From Psychrobacter sanguinis (GTDB lineage: Bacteria; Pseudomonadota; Gammaproteobacteria; Pseudomonadales; Moraxellaceae), in contig NZ_CP085990.1 in NCBI RefSeq assembly GCF_020736705.1, positions 2,542,001 to 2,606,000 of the forward strand: a DNA stretch of 64,000 nt, in the 5' to 3' direction. The notes below the pieces were generated by a model, which was given only the letters and a program-made list of their open reading frames with translations, was not told the DNA's origin and made no database searches. Positions 42,301-51,594 of the stretch are shown here, piece by piece (position 1 is the first letter of the stretch; each line of letters begins with the position of its first letter). A program made the translations under genes and the position numbers.

Positions 42301-43785
42301 AACAATAAGTCTTCTGAGTTTGATGCTTTAGAGGGCATGCTAGATAGAGCGATGCAAAAAACCAAACTGGCGCAGCAACGTCAGTTCCCGCCAGCGCCGT
42401 TATGGCAAGCGGTATTTAATACGTTGAAATCTCGTGACTCTAGTGAACATCCTCAGCTGGTCAGCTTACCCAGCAAAGCACACTATGAGGCAATCGCTCA
42501 GTTATTGGGTGCTGGCTTGGGTCAATTGGGGCATATCGACAGTCAAAACTTACCTGTTTTAAATGATTTGTTGTCGATAGATGCTAAGCTGAATTGTAAT
42601 GAACAGAATAAAGCCTTGGCTCAAGTGCTGTTTGATATCGGTGAAATTGACGTTGAAGGGGTGCTTGCCTATCAAGTGCGTCATCCCGCCAAGGCCTTTT
42701 TGCGGGCTCAAGAAGTGCATATCGTACAGGGTGAGGAGGCGATGGCACACCAAGAGCCCCTGTTTTTGGATAGCTTGACTACTTACCAGATCAAAGACTA
42801 TTTGATTCATGAGTTGGCCAACCCCGTGCCAACGACAGGTTTAGACAAAGAAGAGAGTCTAGAGGAATCAGCGGCTCAAAGCACACCAATTTTAATGTAC
42901 CAAAACATTATGCCAGCAGGGGTAGCACGCCATACCACTTTGCCCAATCAACAACAAAAGCTGCTGCAGCAATGTCAAACCTTTCGAGAGCAGTTAATTG
43001 CTAACGGCATTGAGGTGCAAGAAGCGGATACAAGTCTGCCGATTATCACGCCCACTACGGAACATCCAATACAAGTGGACTTGGTCAGTGTATTTCAACA
43101 AAAAGACCAAGCATCCTTGTTAGCTTTTTTACCCAAAGCGATTAAGATCAAAGGCGTTGTACCGATACAGGTTAATGGCGATAGTGCGCATTTAAAGGCA
43201 GGCGTGTCATATGCGGAGCAGTCGCCTAAACACTGGTTTAATATCTTACCCAATTCTGCCAGTCCCAGACATCTGCTCAAGTTTTGGTTATCGCATCTGT
43301 ATTGGCAGGTTGCCAGACGTACTACAGCTAAGCAGGTGGTATTAAATGATGGCATGAGCATTTGGCGCTTTAATAAGTCAGGCACTAAGGCCAAAAAGCT
43401 TGAGAAAGCCGCGGCATTTAAACTGGACCCAATCACCTATGAGGACGCTGTCATTGAACTGGTTAAATGGGCCATTTTTGCCAATCTGTCTGGTCAAATA
43501 CCGCTAACCTTATTACCAGAGTATGCGCTTGGCTATTTGGATAACTGTTTAAAAGCGCAAGAGGATGAGGGCGCTGACTATTGGCCAAAACGAGGTGATT
43601 TCTCAGAGTGGTTGTTCCCTAACTATATGTCAGATGCGGTCTATGACACCTGCTCGCAGCATGCTATTTGGCAATATATTTTGCGAGATCAAGACGCCTT
43701 TAAAGCATTAGCTACTTCTTTGACAGCTTTGGCGCAGCCTTTGTATGCCCCTATGTTTGACGCACTTGACGGGCTAGAAGGCTAA
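39322..43785 (+). CDS. recC: Exodeoxyribonuclease V subunit gamma (RecC)
   Basis: The Chi-recognition subunit of RecBCD, 1487 residues against about 1120 in E. coli. The N-terminus (LVDELLAEYQ, FVVIVPSMVLGDWLDKTIA) and the inactive helicase-like parts (SIHSCHSLQRQLEVLRIMI, ITFGRFGALRNVPFDLVVML, EFPARDRDNRYDLM) fit RecC. Extra length comes from acidic, low-complexity inserts, for example near residues 370-470 (DDLSEELDDEFGFEADID) and 965-1010. A near copy of the 13-mer repeat is at 40744-40756, at DNSLS. recB follows after 99 bp, so recC-recB-recD is probably one operon. Confidence 0.95.
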   Translation: MFKIIQSHRTENLVDELLAEYQSVQQSIFDPFVVIVPSMVLGDWLDKTIASRAGISTLVMTKFWGQYQWTLMQDVLSQHNAYLLKNNPDATVLNVPEVAVLSPTVMQWRLFGYLTYYQQTIVEDDKHPVYPLLSSLIDEPQQGVEPDKAQQDARIWQLVSDLARVFNRYLTHREDWLSLWSDNKPLDVNALIAEKDALSLRFDEYARGTPEWLVEHYVELEAAQRYLWSHLFADVHQYRAQLEKTFWKALESNNAGEQDQLPKVLRIFTIQQLPQTELDFLQRLSRYMDITLLHYNPSKLFWADIVDKSWLQRQQIINPESVFLRDYGHSLLSRLGKQSRDTFAMLANLSGNELYEDAVVDWQDNFEDDLSEELDDEFGFEADIDSDYNQQDIASYRTHNSPSLLRRLQNDVLMLDERSTQQATAVKVSQAISEQIEPSFDEADEAKEADWYEDEVLENKRFEKDRLWSMSSQDNSLSIHSCHSLQRQLEVLRIMIGRWLNEPLPPGTKKRHISDIVVLLPDVDRHHALISSIFVNGKGQDGLTLPAKVTGVVDASIRQLWEAIIGFYKLLGSDSARFEAAEVLDWLMLPPLYESFGLTHDQMSCGCDLLVEAGFIRGFDELHLKQTLDGNDFDYRFSFAQALDRLTLGLIMPEAEMSDCLYPLEAHQWPSTAIAEMSLPLPEVSLNDAPIIEALCRIYSGLLARRDDHKQKLKAEDWLDQIERQVIHRYFGDVDQTRSMRAIYNAMNGFKSSLRANRHYRQYASNDNTDNREVEQRLARVEQLPLKLSFMLDSIEAELESQQVSAEPTGVITFGRFGALRNVPFDLVVMLNMNLSEFPARDRDNRYDLMKATLSRRGDRVSEDDDNGAFLDALLCARSACWIFYNGQSLTDTHEHLPANPVSELLQFLQGEVQWQVNSLDSLPETVDPTTETLKRHLPKLVKQWLVTEHPALPFDKSLFEQAVEQERHESYFEAENDESGPSEIDSNALNDPNNKSSEFDALEGMLDRAMQKTKLAQQRQFPPAPLWQAVFNTLKSRDSSEHPQLVSLPSKAHYEAIAQLLGAGLGQLGHIDSQNLPVLNDLLSIDAKLNCNEQNKALAQVLFDIGEIDVEGVLAYQVRHPAKAFLRAQEVHIVQGEEAMAHQEPLFLDSLTTYQIKDYLIHELANPVPTTGLDKEESLEESAAQSTPILMYQNIMPAGVARHTTLPNQQQKLLQQCQTFREQLIANGIEVQEADTSLPIITPTTEHPIQVDLVSVFQQKDQASLLAFLPKAIKIKGVVPIQVNGDSAHLKAGVSYAEQSPKHWFNILPNSASPRHLLKFWLSHLYWQVARRTTAKQVVLNDGMSIWRFNKSGTKAKKLEKAAAFKLDPITYEDAVIELVKWAIFANLSGQIPLTLLPEYALGYLDNCLKAQEDEGADYWPKRGDFSEWLFPNYMSDAVYDTCSQHAIWQYILRDQDAFKALATSLTALAQPLYAPMFDALDGLEG

Positions 43786-43884
43786 GGATTAACCAGTTAG
43801 ACCAGCACGTTACAGCAATTAAGCTAAATCGTAGATAATATAAGACCTTGATTTTATAGATAATAATTAAAAGTATATCTTCCT

Positions 43885-46800
43885 ATGACAGACATGACTG
43901 ATAACAATAACTTAGAGCAGCAAGCAGAAGAGGTGTTGGATAGTTGGCACTTAACCTTGCATGAGCATGATGACAGCGATATGCCCAATGAGACGCACCA
44001 GGAGCATAACAAAGATGTAATACCGGCTGTCGATGTGGCATTAAGCGGTCGCCATCTTATTGAGGCATCAGCGGGCACAGGTAAGACTTGGACTTTAACC
44101 GGTATCGTATTGCGACTACTTATTGAGGCGCGACGTGCCCCTGAGCAAATTATTGCCACTACCTTTACTCGGGCGGCAGCAGCAGAAATGCGTCAGCGTA
44201 TTCATGATCGCTTGGTCGATTTTTATCAACTGTTGCAATGGGTTAATAATCTAAGTGCCGATTTGGCCAATAAAGAACACTTATATCCAGATATCCTGCA
44301 GGTAGCCCCTGAGAGCAGTAAGGATCATCGACAGGCGGATAAAAAGGCAGACTCAAAGGACGATACTAAAAGTGCTGACAGTGTTGGTGCCGATGAGCTT
44401 AACCAAGACTTAGCGCATGACAAGCAGCGAGAAGCAGAGCAAAAAGCCACTGCTAAAAAGAATCGTGCTCAGTGGCTAGTAGAGCAGGCAGGGTATGCCC
44501 GTCTAAATGACATCATGCAGGACCCGATTAACCTGCATTTAGTGGGTTACTTGCTCGATCATGTATATAGTTATCCGATGACAGATGCCATTCGCCGCAC
44601 CGCCTTGGTATTAACCACACTCGATAAACTGTTTGTGGGCACGCTAGATAGTCTGGCACAAAAATGGCTAGCAGAATATAGCAGTGAGACGGGTCATCAG
44701 CAAGGCATGGCGATTATTGAAGACAGTAGTATTGAGCAGGTGACCGATAGCATTATTCATGATGAGCTGCGTCAGTTTCAAAGCCGTTTGTATTACGAGC
44801 AGCCTAAGCTATACGCACTAATGGAGCAGCAAGGCAAACTAACAGCTGTTGGTGATCATAAATCGTATGTGAACCGTTCACTTAACTTTATTTCTGCGCC
44901 TATTGATGAAATACAGTTGAATGAGGCTTTCGACTTCGCTAGCTTTGAGCGGCTGCTAGAGGATTTTGCTAAGCTTGATTTGATAGATGTTCAGCCGTAT
45001 TTAAATCCTGATTACAGAAAGTCACAAGGATTTAATGGTCGATCAAGTTTGTTCACTCGGTTTGAGCATATTACTGAAATTCATCAAGTGATCGCTGAAA
45101 GAGGTTTGAATTTTGAGAGCTACCTAAGTGAAGATGCGAAAAAACTACTAGGGTCATTGAGAGATGCTCAGTTCCCCGATGATGACGGAAAAATAAAGAA
45201 CTTTAATAAGAATAAAGAAAAACAGCATCAAGCCTTGTTTGATTTAGAAACTATAAGCCAGTTATTGGCCATTATGGATAAGATAGAGGGTTTGAATCAG
45301 CATGTTTTATTGTTATTGGCCAATCTTAACCGTCATATCGTACTGGCAGTCCGCGAAAGATTACCAGTAATTTTAGAAGAGCGAGGTGAGACTACTTTTA
45401 GCTTGCAAATGGTACGTCTTAATCAGGCATTGACCGGCCGTCAGGGAGAGAAGCTAGCACGTTATATCCGCCACCACTATCCAGTAGCCCTTATTGATGA
45501 GTCACAAGATATCAATGGCGAGCAAGCCATCATGATTGAAAGTATTTATCTGCCAAAGAATAAACGCCAGCAGTTAAGTAGTCAGGTAGGTAATGAGGAT
45601 AACCAGTCGACTAATACCAAGTCCAATCAAGAGTTTTTATTATTAGTTGGGGACCCGAAGCAGGCCATTTATGGCTTCCGAGGTGGGGATGTTGCTAACT
45701 ATAACTATATGAAAGCTCAGTTTGATAAAAAAAATCTATGGACACTTGATATTAACCGCCGTTCTAACAAAGGGGTCATTGACGCCTTAAACTGTTGGTT
45801 TGGTATGCCGATGCCCACTACAGGCGAGAACAAATTTGCTGAGCTAGGCAGTCAAATTTATTATCAACACATTACTGCGGCAAAGCTTGAGAAACAGCTA
45901 TCTTGGTTTAATGACTTAGATAATAATCAATCTATTGCCCAAAACAGTCTATTAGAAACTACCTCAGATTTAGTTACTGACGTACTCTCTACCCAGCCTG
46001 TCAGCGTATTGCATCTGCCTTATGACAAAGAACTTGAATACGATGAGCATGAAGTCACCGCCCGCCATATTGCCGCTTTATTAAACAGCGGTCAGACCTT
46101 AAAAGGTAAGCCTATTCAGCCCAGTGACATCGGAGTGCTGGCACGTGCCAAAAAAGACTTAAAACGGGTAGAGGATGAACTGGTTAAGTTAAATGTACCC
46201 ACTCTGACTACCAGTGACGTTAGTATCTTTGAGACCATTATGGCCGAAGATGTGGCTGCTCTGCTCAGTGCTATGCTCTATCCATACCGTCACGACATGA
46301 TTAACCGGGTATTGACCAGCCATCTGTATGGCCTGACTATCAAAGAAGTCAAAGCGATGATGACCGACCATGAGTCAGGCATTGCACAAAGCGATGAGAC
46401 GCCAACAAAAGTAGCCGTTAACACGAATATTGCTGCTGACCTTGGTACTCAAGGTGATACTAGCAAAAAAAGCTATCAAGATTTTATTAGCTATCTTAAA
46501 GAAGGGGCTCAGCGCTGGCAGAATTTTGGCATCTTATCAGCCATGCATTATTTGCTAGATAAAAGCCCGGTACAGTCACAAGGTGTCTGGCAGGCATTGG
46601 CAGCACACCCTGAAGGTGATCGACATATCATGGATTTGCGTCATGTGATGGATATCTTGGCGCAGTATGGTATAGGCATGGGCGAGCATGAGCTGCTGGC
46701 GTGGTTTAGGGAAAACATTGATGCTGCACCTAACAGTGATTGGGCCAAGCAATACCCACTGCCTACAGAGTCTGGTGTGCAGTTAATGACCATTCACAAG

Positions 46801-48384
46801 TCAAAGGGACTTGAGTTTCCTATTGTCTATGTACTGGGTATGGGCAGTGCCAGTCGCAAGTCGGGAAATAAGGAAGACTATGGCTTGTACTTGTATAATG
46901 CTCAGCAAGCACCTAATGCTCTAGTTCAAAAGTCTTCTGGTAATCAGCGCCGTTTTTCACCGGTAAAAGACTCAGCTACCACACCAGGCTATTACACAGA
47001 TATCGAGACTCAAGAAGATTTTGAGGAGTTTCGTCGTCTAGGGTACGTGGCTTTCACCCGTGCCAGTGAGCTGCTTTACGTGGTGCTGCGAGACCCTAAA
47101 GATAAGACTGGGTTCGATCTAAAGCCAGTGTTTTATTGGTTTGATTCACCAGAGCCGAAGTTTGAATTGCCTGATAGACTCAAAAATACGATAGGTATGG
47201 TACGCGGCCAAAAAGTACATGAGTTTTATGAAGACAGCTATGCTAACAGCAAAACGCATAACTTAACTGACAGTACTGAGGCCACCCTTACTCAACCGAA
47301 CCTAGAGCCTATCAAATACGATGATTTTTCCAATGTGATGCGAGTCGATTACTTTTATGGTTGGGCCAAAACCAGCTTTACCGCGCTCGCCCGTCAATTA
47401 GATGAATCCACACAAGCAATGGCTGTGGTCGATGAGCGTATCGATGATGCCACTTATATCGATATTAGCGAGGCAGATGGCGCTTTAAATGCGCAGATAG
47501 AGGATCAAGGACTACCCGTTAAAGCAGTAGATGACATTCGCTTTAGTTTTGTCAAAGGTGCCAATGCCGGTACGTTTTTGCATGAGATATTTGAGAAGAT
47601 ACATTTTACTGATCCTAATCAATGGCCTGCGGTGATAGACAGAGCCGTCAGTGGCTATCAGTTACCCTTAGCGTATGCCAGTGTGGCGCATCAGAAGCGT
47701 ATTTTAGAAGGCGGGAGACAAGGGGCTAACAACAAAACTTATCATATCGATGAGAGAGGACTTCAGCATCAGGCATTAATGACATGGATTAATGAGATTT
47801 TACACACACCATTATTGGCTTCAGGGCAGAAGCTAGTAGATATCTCACCTAAGCAGCGTTTTGCAGAGATGGGCTTTAATATGGGATTGTCTGAAACCTT
47901 TAAAGCGCAGCAGATTAACACCCTGTTTGAGAAGCATTTGCCCCATGAGACTGACAAACATATCCGTTTAACTGCCCAAAGTAGCAGCCAATTATACCGT
48001 TATCTGCGTGGTGAGATTGACTTGGTATATGAGCATGCTGGCAAGTTTTATGTGGTCGATTATAAAAGTAACTTTTTAGGAAATAGCCTAAGCAATTATG
48101 ATGAAGCTACTCTTAAAGTAGCCATGAGTAAGGCAGGCTATTGGCTACAAGCAGCGATTTACCAAGTCGCACTACACCGCTTCTTATCAATGCGTATCGC
48201 TGATTATAAAGGCAACGAAGCCAAATACTTAGGCCCGGTTGAATATGTATTTTTACGAGGTACTTATCAGCATTTAGCAGAAACTCAAAGCACGAATAAT
48301 CATATCCGCTATGGGCTGGTCACTTGGGATATTCCCATAGAATTTGTGAAAGCATTGGATAAGCTGTTTGGTAAGCCGCAGTAG
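43885..48384 (+). CDS. recB: Exodeoxyribonuclease V subunit beta (RecB)
   Basis: The 3'-5' helicase and nuclease of RecBCD, 1499 residues against about 1180 in E. coli. UvrD-type motifs: EASAGTGKTWTLTGIV near residue 60, TTFTRAAAAEMRQRI, VALIDESQDINGEQ, LLVGDPKQAIYGFRGGDV, LMTIHKSKGLEFPIVYVLG and GYVAFTRASELLYV. The C-terminal nuclease has GEIDLVYEHAGKFYVVDYKS with the catalytic Asp and Lys near residue 1391. Extra segments include a charged stretch at about 145-190 (DKKADSKDDTKSADSV). An exact 13-mer repeat copy at 48082-48094 encodes NSLS directly after the nuclease motif. 84 bp separate it from recD. Confidence 0.97.
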   Translation: MTDMTDNNNLEQQAEEVLDSWHLTLHEHDDSDMPNETHQEHNKDVIPAVDVALSGRHLIEASAGTGKTWTLTGIVLRLLIEARRAPEQIIATTFTRAAAAEMRQRIHDRLVDFYQLLQWVNNLSADLANKEHLYPDILQVAPESSKDHRQADKKADSKDDTKSADSVGADELNQDLAHDKQREAEQKATAKKNRAQWLVEQAGYARLNDIMQDPINLHLVGYLLDHVYSYPMTDAIRRTALVLTTLDKLFVGTLDSLAQKWLAEYSSETGHQQGMAIIEDSSIEQVTDSIIHDELRQFQSRLYYEQPKLYALMEQQGKLTAVGDHKSYVNRSLNFISAPIDEIQLNEAFDFASFERLLEDFAKLDLIDVQPYLNPDYRKSQGFNGRSSLFTRFEHITEIHQVIAERGLNFESYLSEDAKKLLGSLRDAQFPDDDGKIKNFNKNKEKQHQALFDLETISQLLAIMDKIEGLNQHVLLLLANLNRHIVLAVRERLPVILEERGETTFSLQMVRLNQALTGRQGEKLARYIRHHYPVALIDESQDINGEQAIMIESIYLPKNKRQQLSSQVGNEDNQSTNTKSNQEFLLLVGDPKQAIYGFRGGDVANYNYMKAQFDKKNLWTLDINRRSNKGVIDALNCWFGMPMPTTGENKFAELGSQIYYQHITAAKLEKQLSWFNDLDNNQSIAQNSLLETTSDLVTDVLSTQPVSVLHLPYDKELEYDEHEVTARHIAALLNSGQTLKGKPIQPSDIGVLARAKKDLKRVEDELVKLNVPTLTTSDVSIFETIMAEDVAALLSAMLYPYRHDMINRVLTSHLYGLTIKEVKAMMTDHESGIAQSDETPTKVAVNTNIAADLGTQGDTSKKSYQDFISYLKEGAQRWQNFGILSAMHYLLDKSPVQSQGVWQALAAHPEGDRHIMDLRHVMDILAQYGIGMGEHELLAWFRENIDAAPNSDWAKQYPLPTESGVQLMTIHKSKGLEFPIVYVLGMGSASRKSGNKEDYGLYLYNAQQAPNALVQKSSGNQRRFSPVKDSATTPGYYTDIETQEDFEEFRRLGYVAFTRASELLYVVLRDPKDKTGFDLKPVFYWFDSPEPKFELPDRLKNTIGMVRGQKVHEFYEDSYANSKTHNLTDSTEATLTQPNLEPIKYDDFSNVMRVDYFYGWAKTSFTALARQLDESTQAMAVVDERIDDATYIDISEADGALNAQIEDQGLPVKAVDDIRFSFVKGANAGTFLHEIFEKIHFTDPNQWPAVIDRAVSGYQLPLAYASVAHQKRILEGGRQGANNKTYHIDERGLQHQALMTWINEILHTPLLASGQKLVDISPKQRFAEMGFNMGLSETFKAQQINTLFEKHLPHETDKHIRLTAQSSSQLYRYLRGEIDLVYEHAGKFYVVDYKSNFLGNSLSNYDEATLKVAMSKAGYWLQAAIYQVALHRFLSMRIADYKGNEAKYLGPVEYVFLRGTYQHLAETQSTNNHIRYGLVTWDIPIEFVKALDKLFGKPQ

Positions 48385-48468
48385 CTTGATTGGCTGTTAG
48401 CTCACTAACTCACTAAATCCAAACGGTTACTGTTTAACTTTTTACTTGTTTATAGGTCTGATAACTTA

Positions 48469-50814
48469 ATGAAAACCAATAATAATACTGCAAATACGCG
48501 CGTTGAAGAGAGCTGGGCGAGCACTATTAGTGACTATATTTTGCAGCGCCGAGCTCAGACTTATTCAGCCTATGTACAGCCGAATGTTACTAACGCCTCA
48601 ACAAACTTGGTAGAGGCTGATAGTTATCTATTTAAATCACTGTTTATGGTGCTTGCTAAGCAATTGGAAGAGGGGCATACCGTGCTAACCCTGCGTCAAG
48701 ACGATATGGAACTGGCTTTACAGGGCAGGGTAGAGGGAAAGGTTGCTACGCTTTATGCTTGGCAACGAGATATTTTACAAAGTCTGGCAGCGCCTTTGTT
48801 TGATTTGATTGATAGCGATACGGCTCTGGCGGCTGTGACACAAGTAGAGGGCGATCATCAAGATGAACTAACACAACCTGAAGACAGCGACTCTATCTTT
48901 AACTTGCTTAATATTTTGATTACCCGTGGTACGCAACTGTGGTTACAGTTAAACCTATCAAATAGCAACAAAGCGCAGTTGGTTGAGCGTTTTAAATTGG
49001 TTCAGCAGCTATATGACTTAATGCAAAATGATAATGAGACATGTGGATTGAATCAACAAAGCACAATAAATAGCCTAAGCAAATTTATGCAACATATTGA
49101 GCAGCAGCCTTTATTTGCTCAGTTATCATTAGCATCTCTAGCAAAAGAAAATAGCCTAAGCAAAAAAAATCTAATTTCAAAACAAAGCCCCATTATCTAT
49201 CAAAATAATATATATCAAAACAATCACTCAGAGCGAAATACCGAAGTAACTTTTTGGCTACACCGCACCTGGCAAGCTGAGTTTAACCTCGCTAAGACCA
49301 TACAAAACATCCTAAATCAGCCGATTAAGCCGTTAGATATCAATATCCCTGATAATCTCAAAGCTCAACAGGTTCAGGCGGTTAAAGTCGCTAATGAGAA
49401 TGCCTTTAGCATTATCACTGGCGGACCAGGCACGGGTAAAACTTATACTGTGGCACAGTTGGTTATTGCGTTCCAGCAGGCTCAAGCAGATAGTGATGCA
49501 CAGCAAGCATTGGGGGAGAGCGCTACGATTCGATTTAGCACAGACAGCGCAGGGCTTGCTCTATCGGCGCCAACGGGTAAGGCAGCTCAGCGTATGCAAG
49601 AGTCATTGCAGGCGGCTCTAGACAGTGCTCAAGTCGAAGTACAGTTGCAAGAAGCCAAGACTATTCACCGCTTGTTAGGCATTGGCAGAGATGGTAGACC
49701 ACGCTATCACGCTGGCAACCCTTTGGGTGAAGATATCATTATTGTCGATGAAGCCTCAATGCTTGGGGTAGAGTTGGCCAACTATCTGGTTAGTGCTATT
49801 AAGCCTGGCGCTCGACTAATCTTGTTAGGAGATGCTAATCAGCTGGCTGCAGTAGACGCTGGGGCAGTGCTCGCTGATTTGTGCCGTATCGATGTGTTGC
49901 AACCAATCCATGCTCAGCTGACAGAGAGCCGCCGTTTCCATGCCGATTCAGGTATTGGTAAGTTGGCTGCGGAGATTAACAAGAGCCCAGCAGATATGCA
50001 GCAGGTCTGGCAATTATTAAACTATGACGAGGCATTACAGTTCCAAAGCGTTAATATTCAAGGTATCAATGCTGACGCTAGCGATATTTATGCCGAAGAT
50101 TTAGACACATCCGTTTCTAATGCTCAATTAGAAAATAGCCTAAGCAGTAAAAAAATACTCTCAAAAATCACCCAAAATTACACCCAATACTTAAACAAAA
50201 TTAATCTACTAATAAAAAATCCAATAGCAAAATCCGTACCAGAAACAGTAAGTCTCACTATCTCAGATCTTATGAGTGAGTTTAATCGCTTCCGTATCTT
50301 AACCGCAGGACATAATGGCGAGTGGGGCGATCATAATATCAACGACTATCTGACCCGCTGGCATATGACGCAACTCAAGTTGCCTTTGGGTAAAAGTCCT
50401 TGGTTTCATGGCAGACCAGTCATGGTGCTACAAAACAACTATGAGTTGGGTTTATTTAATGGAGACATCGGTATTTGTTTGCAGACGCAACAAAAAGGTG
50501 AGGGTAGTCGCTTAGAAGTATTCTTTGAAAATAAAACTCAAGGTATTGCAGTCAATTTACTTAATGATGAGCTGATTGCCACCGCGTATGCGATGACCAT
50601 TCACAAGTCGCAAGGTTCAGAATTTGATCATATCGCTATTACCTTTGATAACAGTAACAGTCGATTACTTAGCAAGGAACTGATTTATACAGCCGTGACT
50701 CGTGCTAAACAAAAGGTAAGTATTTATAGTACCAAACGTGCCCTACAAAAAGCAGTGCAAACTCCAACGCAACGCTACACAGGGCTCGCGTTACAGTTTC
50801 AGCAAAAAGGGTAG
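48469..50814 (+). CDS. recD: Exodeoxyribonuclease V subunit alpha (RecD)
   Basis: The 5'-3' helicase of RecBCD, 781 residues against about 608 in E. coli. SF1B motifs: ITGGPGTGKTYTVAQL near residue 317, LSAPTGKAAQRMQ, AKTIHRLLG, IIVDEASMLGVELANYL, LILLGDANQLAAVDAGAVL, AMTIHKSQGSEFDHI and YTAVTRAKQKVSIY. Three inserts each contain an exact copy of the 13-mer repeat: at 49069, 49150 and 50134, encoding NSLSK or NSLSS. The last two share 16 identical bases and similar flanks. The inserts lie between motifs, so helicase function is probably kept. Confidence 0.97.
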   Translation: MKTNNNTANTRVEESWASTISDYILQRRAQTYSAYVQPNVTNASTNLVEADSYLFKSLFMVLAKQLEEGHTVLTLRQDDMELALQGRVEGKVATLYAWQRDILQSLAAPLFDLIDSDTALAAVTQVEGDHQDELTQPEDSDSIFNLLNILITRGTQLWLQLNLSNSNKAQLVERFKLVQQLYDLMQNDNETCGLNQQSTINSLSKFMQHIEQQPLFAQLSLASLAKENSLSKKNLISKQSPIIYQNNIYQNNHSERNTEVTFWLHRTWQAEFNLAKTIQNILNQPIKPLDINIPDNLKAQQVQAVKVANENAFSIITGGPGTGKTYTVAQLVIAFQQAQADSDAQQALGESATIRFSTDSAGLALSAPTGKAAQRMQESLQAALDSAQVEVQLQEAKTIHRLLGIGRDGRPRYHAGNPLGEDIIIVDEASMLGVELANYLVSAIKPGARLILLGDANQLAAVDAGAVLADLCRIDVLQPIHAQLTESRRFHADSGIGKLAAEINKSPADMQQVWQLLNYDEALQFQSVNIQGINADASDIYAEDLDTSVSNAQLENSLSSKKILSKITQNYTQYLNKINLLIKNPIAKSVPETVSLTISDLMSEFNRFRILTAGHNGEWGDHNINDYLTRWHMTQLKLPLGKSPWFHGRPVMVLQNNYELGLFNGDIGICLQTQQKGEGSRLEVFFENKTQGIAVNLLNDELIATAYAMTIHKSQGSEFDHIAITFDNSNSRLLSKELIYTAVTRAKQKVSIYSTKRALQKAVQTPTQRYTGLALQFQQKG
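50134..50146 (+). repeat. 13-mer AATAGCCTAAGCA, copy representative (six sites in the window)
   Basis: Exact copies lie at 4491-4503, 48082-48094, 49069-49081, 49150-49162 and 50134-50146, and a one-mismatch copy at 40744-40756. All are on the plus strand inside genes and read as Asn-Ser-Leu-Ser. In the other two forward frames the 13-mer contains a stop (TAA or TAG), so this frame is the only one open in that orientation. Confidence 0.85.
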
Positions 50815-50845
50815 ATTGGCTAGAGCTACTAAGTTTGGACACAAA

Positions 50846-50872
50846 AAAAGCACCTAGCGATTAGGTGCTTTT
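50846..50872. terminator. Bidirectional terminator between recD and hpt
   Basis: An 11-bp stem AAAAGCACCTA / TAGGTGCTTTT with a 5-nt loop lies between the convergent recD and hpt genes, with A and T runs on its two sides. Confidence 0.9.
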
Positions 50873-50937
50873 CTCGTTAGAAAAATCTATTTAATTAATC
50901 TGTATAATTAAATAGGTTTCCAATTTAACAGTTTTAA

Positions 50938-51504
50938 TTAAGGCAGTTTGTCTTCTTTGATAGCATAGATACCTGGAAGATGACGTAAGTAACCATGGAA
51001 ATCCATACCACAGCCATAAACGTAACGATCATCAACATCTAGACCGACGAAGTCTACTTTGAAATCCTCTACTTTACGGTCATGTACTTTGTTTAACAAT
51101 ACACAGCAATCAACAGATTTAGGGTTCTCTTTTTTCAGCTCTTCTACGATAGCTTTTAGAGTAATGCCTTCATCAAAGATATCATCAACCAAAAGCACAT
51201 GCTCTCCAGAAATGTCGACATCTGGCTTAAATTTCCAAACTAGTTCGTTAGTGCCTTCATTTTCACGATAACGAGAAGCGTGGATATAGTGCATACGATG
51301 GTAGAAAGTAAGATGAGTTAATAATTGACCTGCTGGAATCAAACCACCATTCATAACAACCATAACAATAGGGTTCAGACCGGCATAATGTAAATTTAGC
51401 TGGGCAGCCAAACGTTCATAAGCAGCTGCTACCTCAATACTACTAATCAAACATTCTGAATTACGGAGGGTTTGTTCAATTTCTTTATTGCTAATTTGGC
51501 TCAT
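50938..51504 (-). CDS. hpt: Hypoxanthine(-guanine) phosphoribosyltransferase
   Basis: A purine salvage enzyme joining hypoxanthine or guanine to PRPP. The PRPP-binding motif VLLVDDIFDEGITLKAI is clear. IVMVVMNGGLIPAGQLL holds the upstream active-site loop, and DDRYVYGCGMDFHGYLR the base-binding end, both in outline. ATG 51504 (MSQISNKEIEQ) gives a 188-residue protein of normal length. The frame stays open to a TTG at 51555, but that stretch coincides with a hairpin (51541-51572) and is probably leader. A MITE-like element sits about 90 bp upstream of the ATG and may affect its promoter. Confidence 0.92.
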   Translation of the reverse strand: MSQISNKEIEQTLRNSECLISSIEVAAAYERLAAQLNLHYAGLNPIVMVVMNGGLIPAGQLLTHLTFYHRMHYIHASRYRENEGTNELVWKFKPDVDISGEHVLLVDDIFDEGITLKAIVEELKKENPKSVDCCVLLNKVHDRKVEDFKVDFVGLDVDDRYVYGCGMDFHGYLRHLPGIYAIKEDKLP

Positions 51505-51540
51505 AGTCGGTGTACACGCAGTAGTAAAAGGATCTATTTT

Positions 51541-51572
51541 AACAGGATTGGCCAATTTCAGCCAACCCTGTT
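51541..51572. repeat. Hairpin in the hpt leader
   Basis: AACAGGATTGGC pairs with GCCAACCCTGTT (one mismatch) around an 8-nt loop, 37 bp upstream of the hpt ATG. It could be an operator or an RNA structure. No T-run follows on the hpt strand, so it is not a clear terminator there. Confidence 0.55.
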
Positions 51573-51594
51573 ATCCATTTTTTATCAATCTTTA

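Noticed and set aside
50134..50146. The 13-mer as a DNA uptake sequence
   Set aside because: Known uptake sequences are usually spread over the genome and often in terminators. Here the copies are clustered in a few genes, and no genome-wide count is possible.
51504..51555. Longer hpt with the TTG start at 51555
   Set aside because: The extra codons overlap a hairpin and do not resemble the family's N-terminus. ATG 51504 gives normal length.
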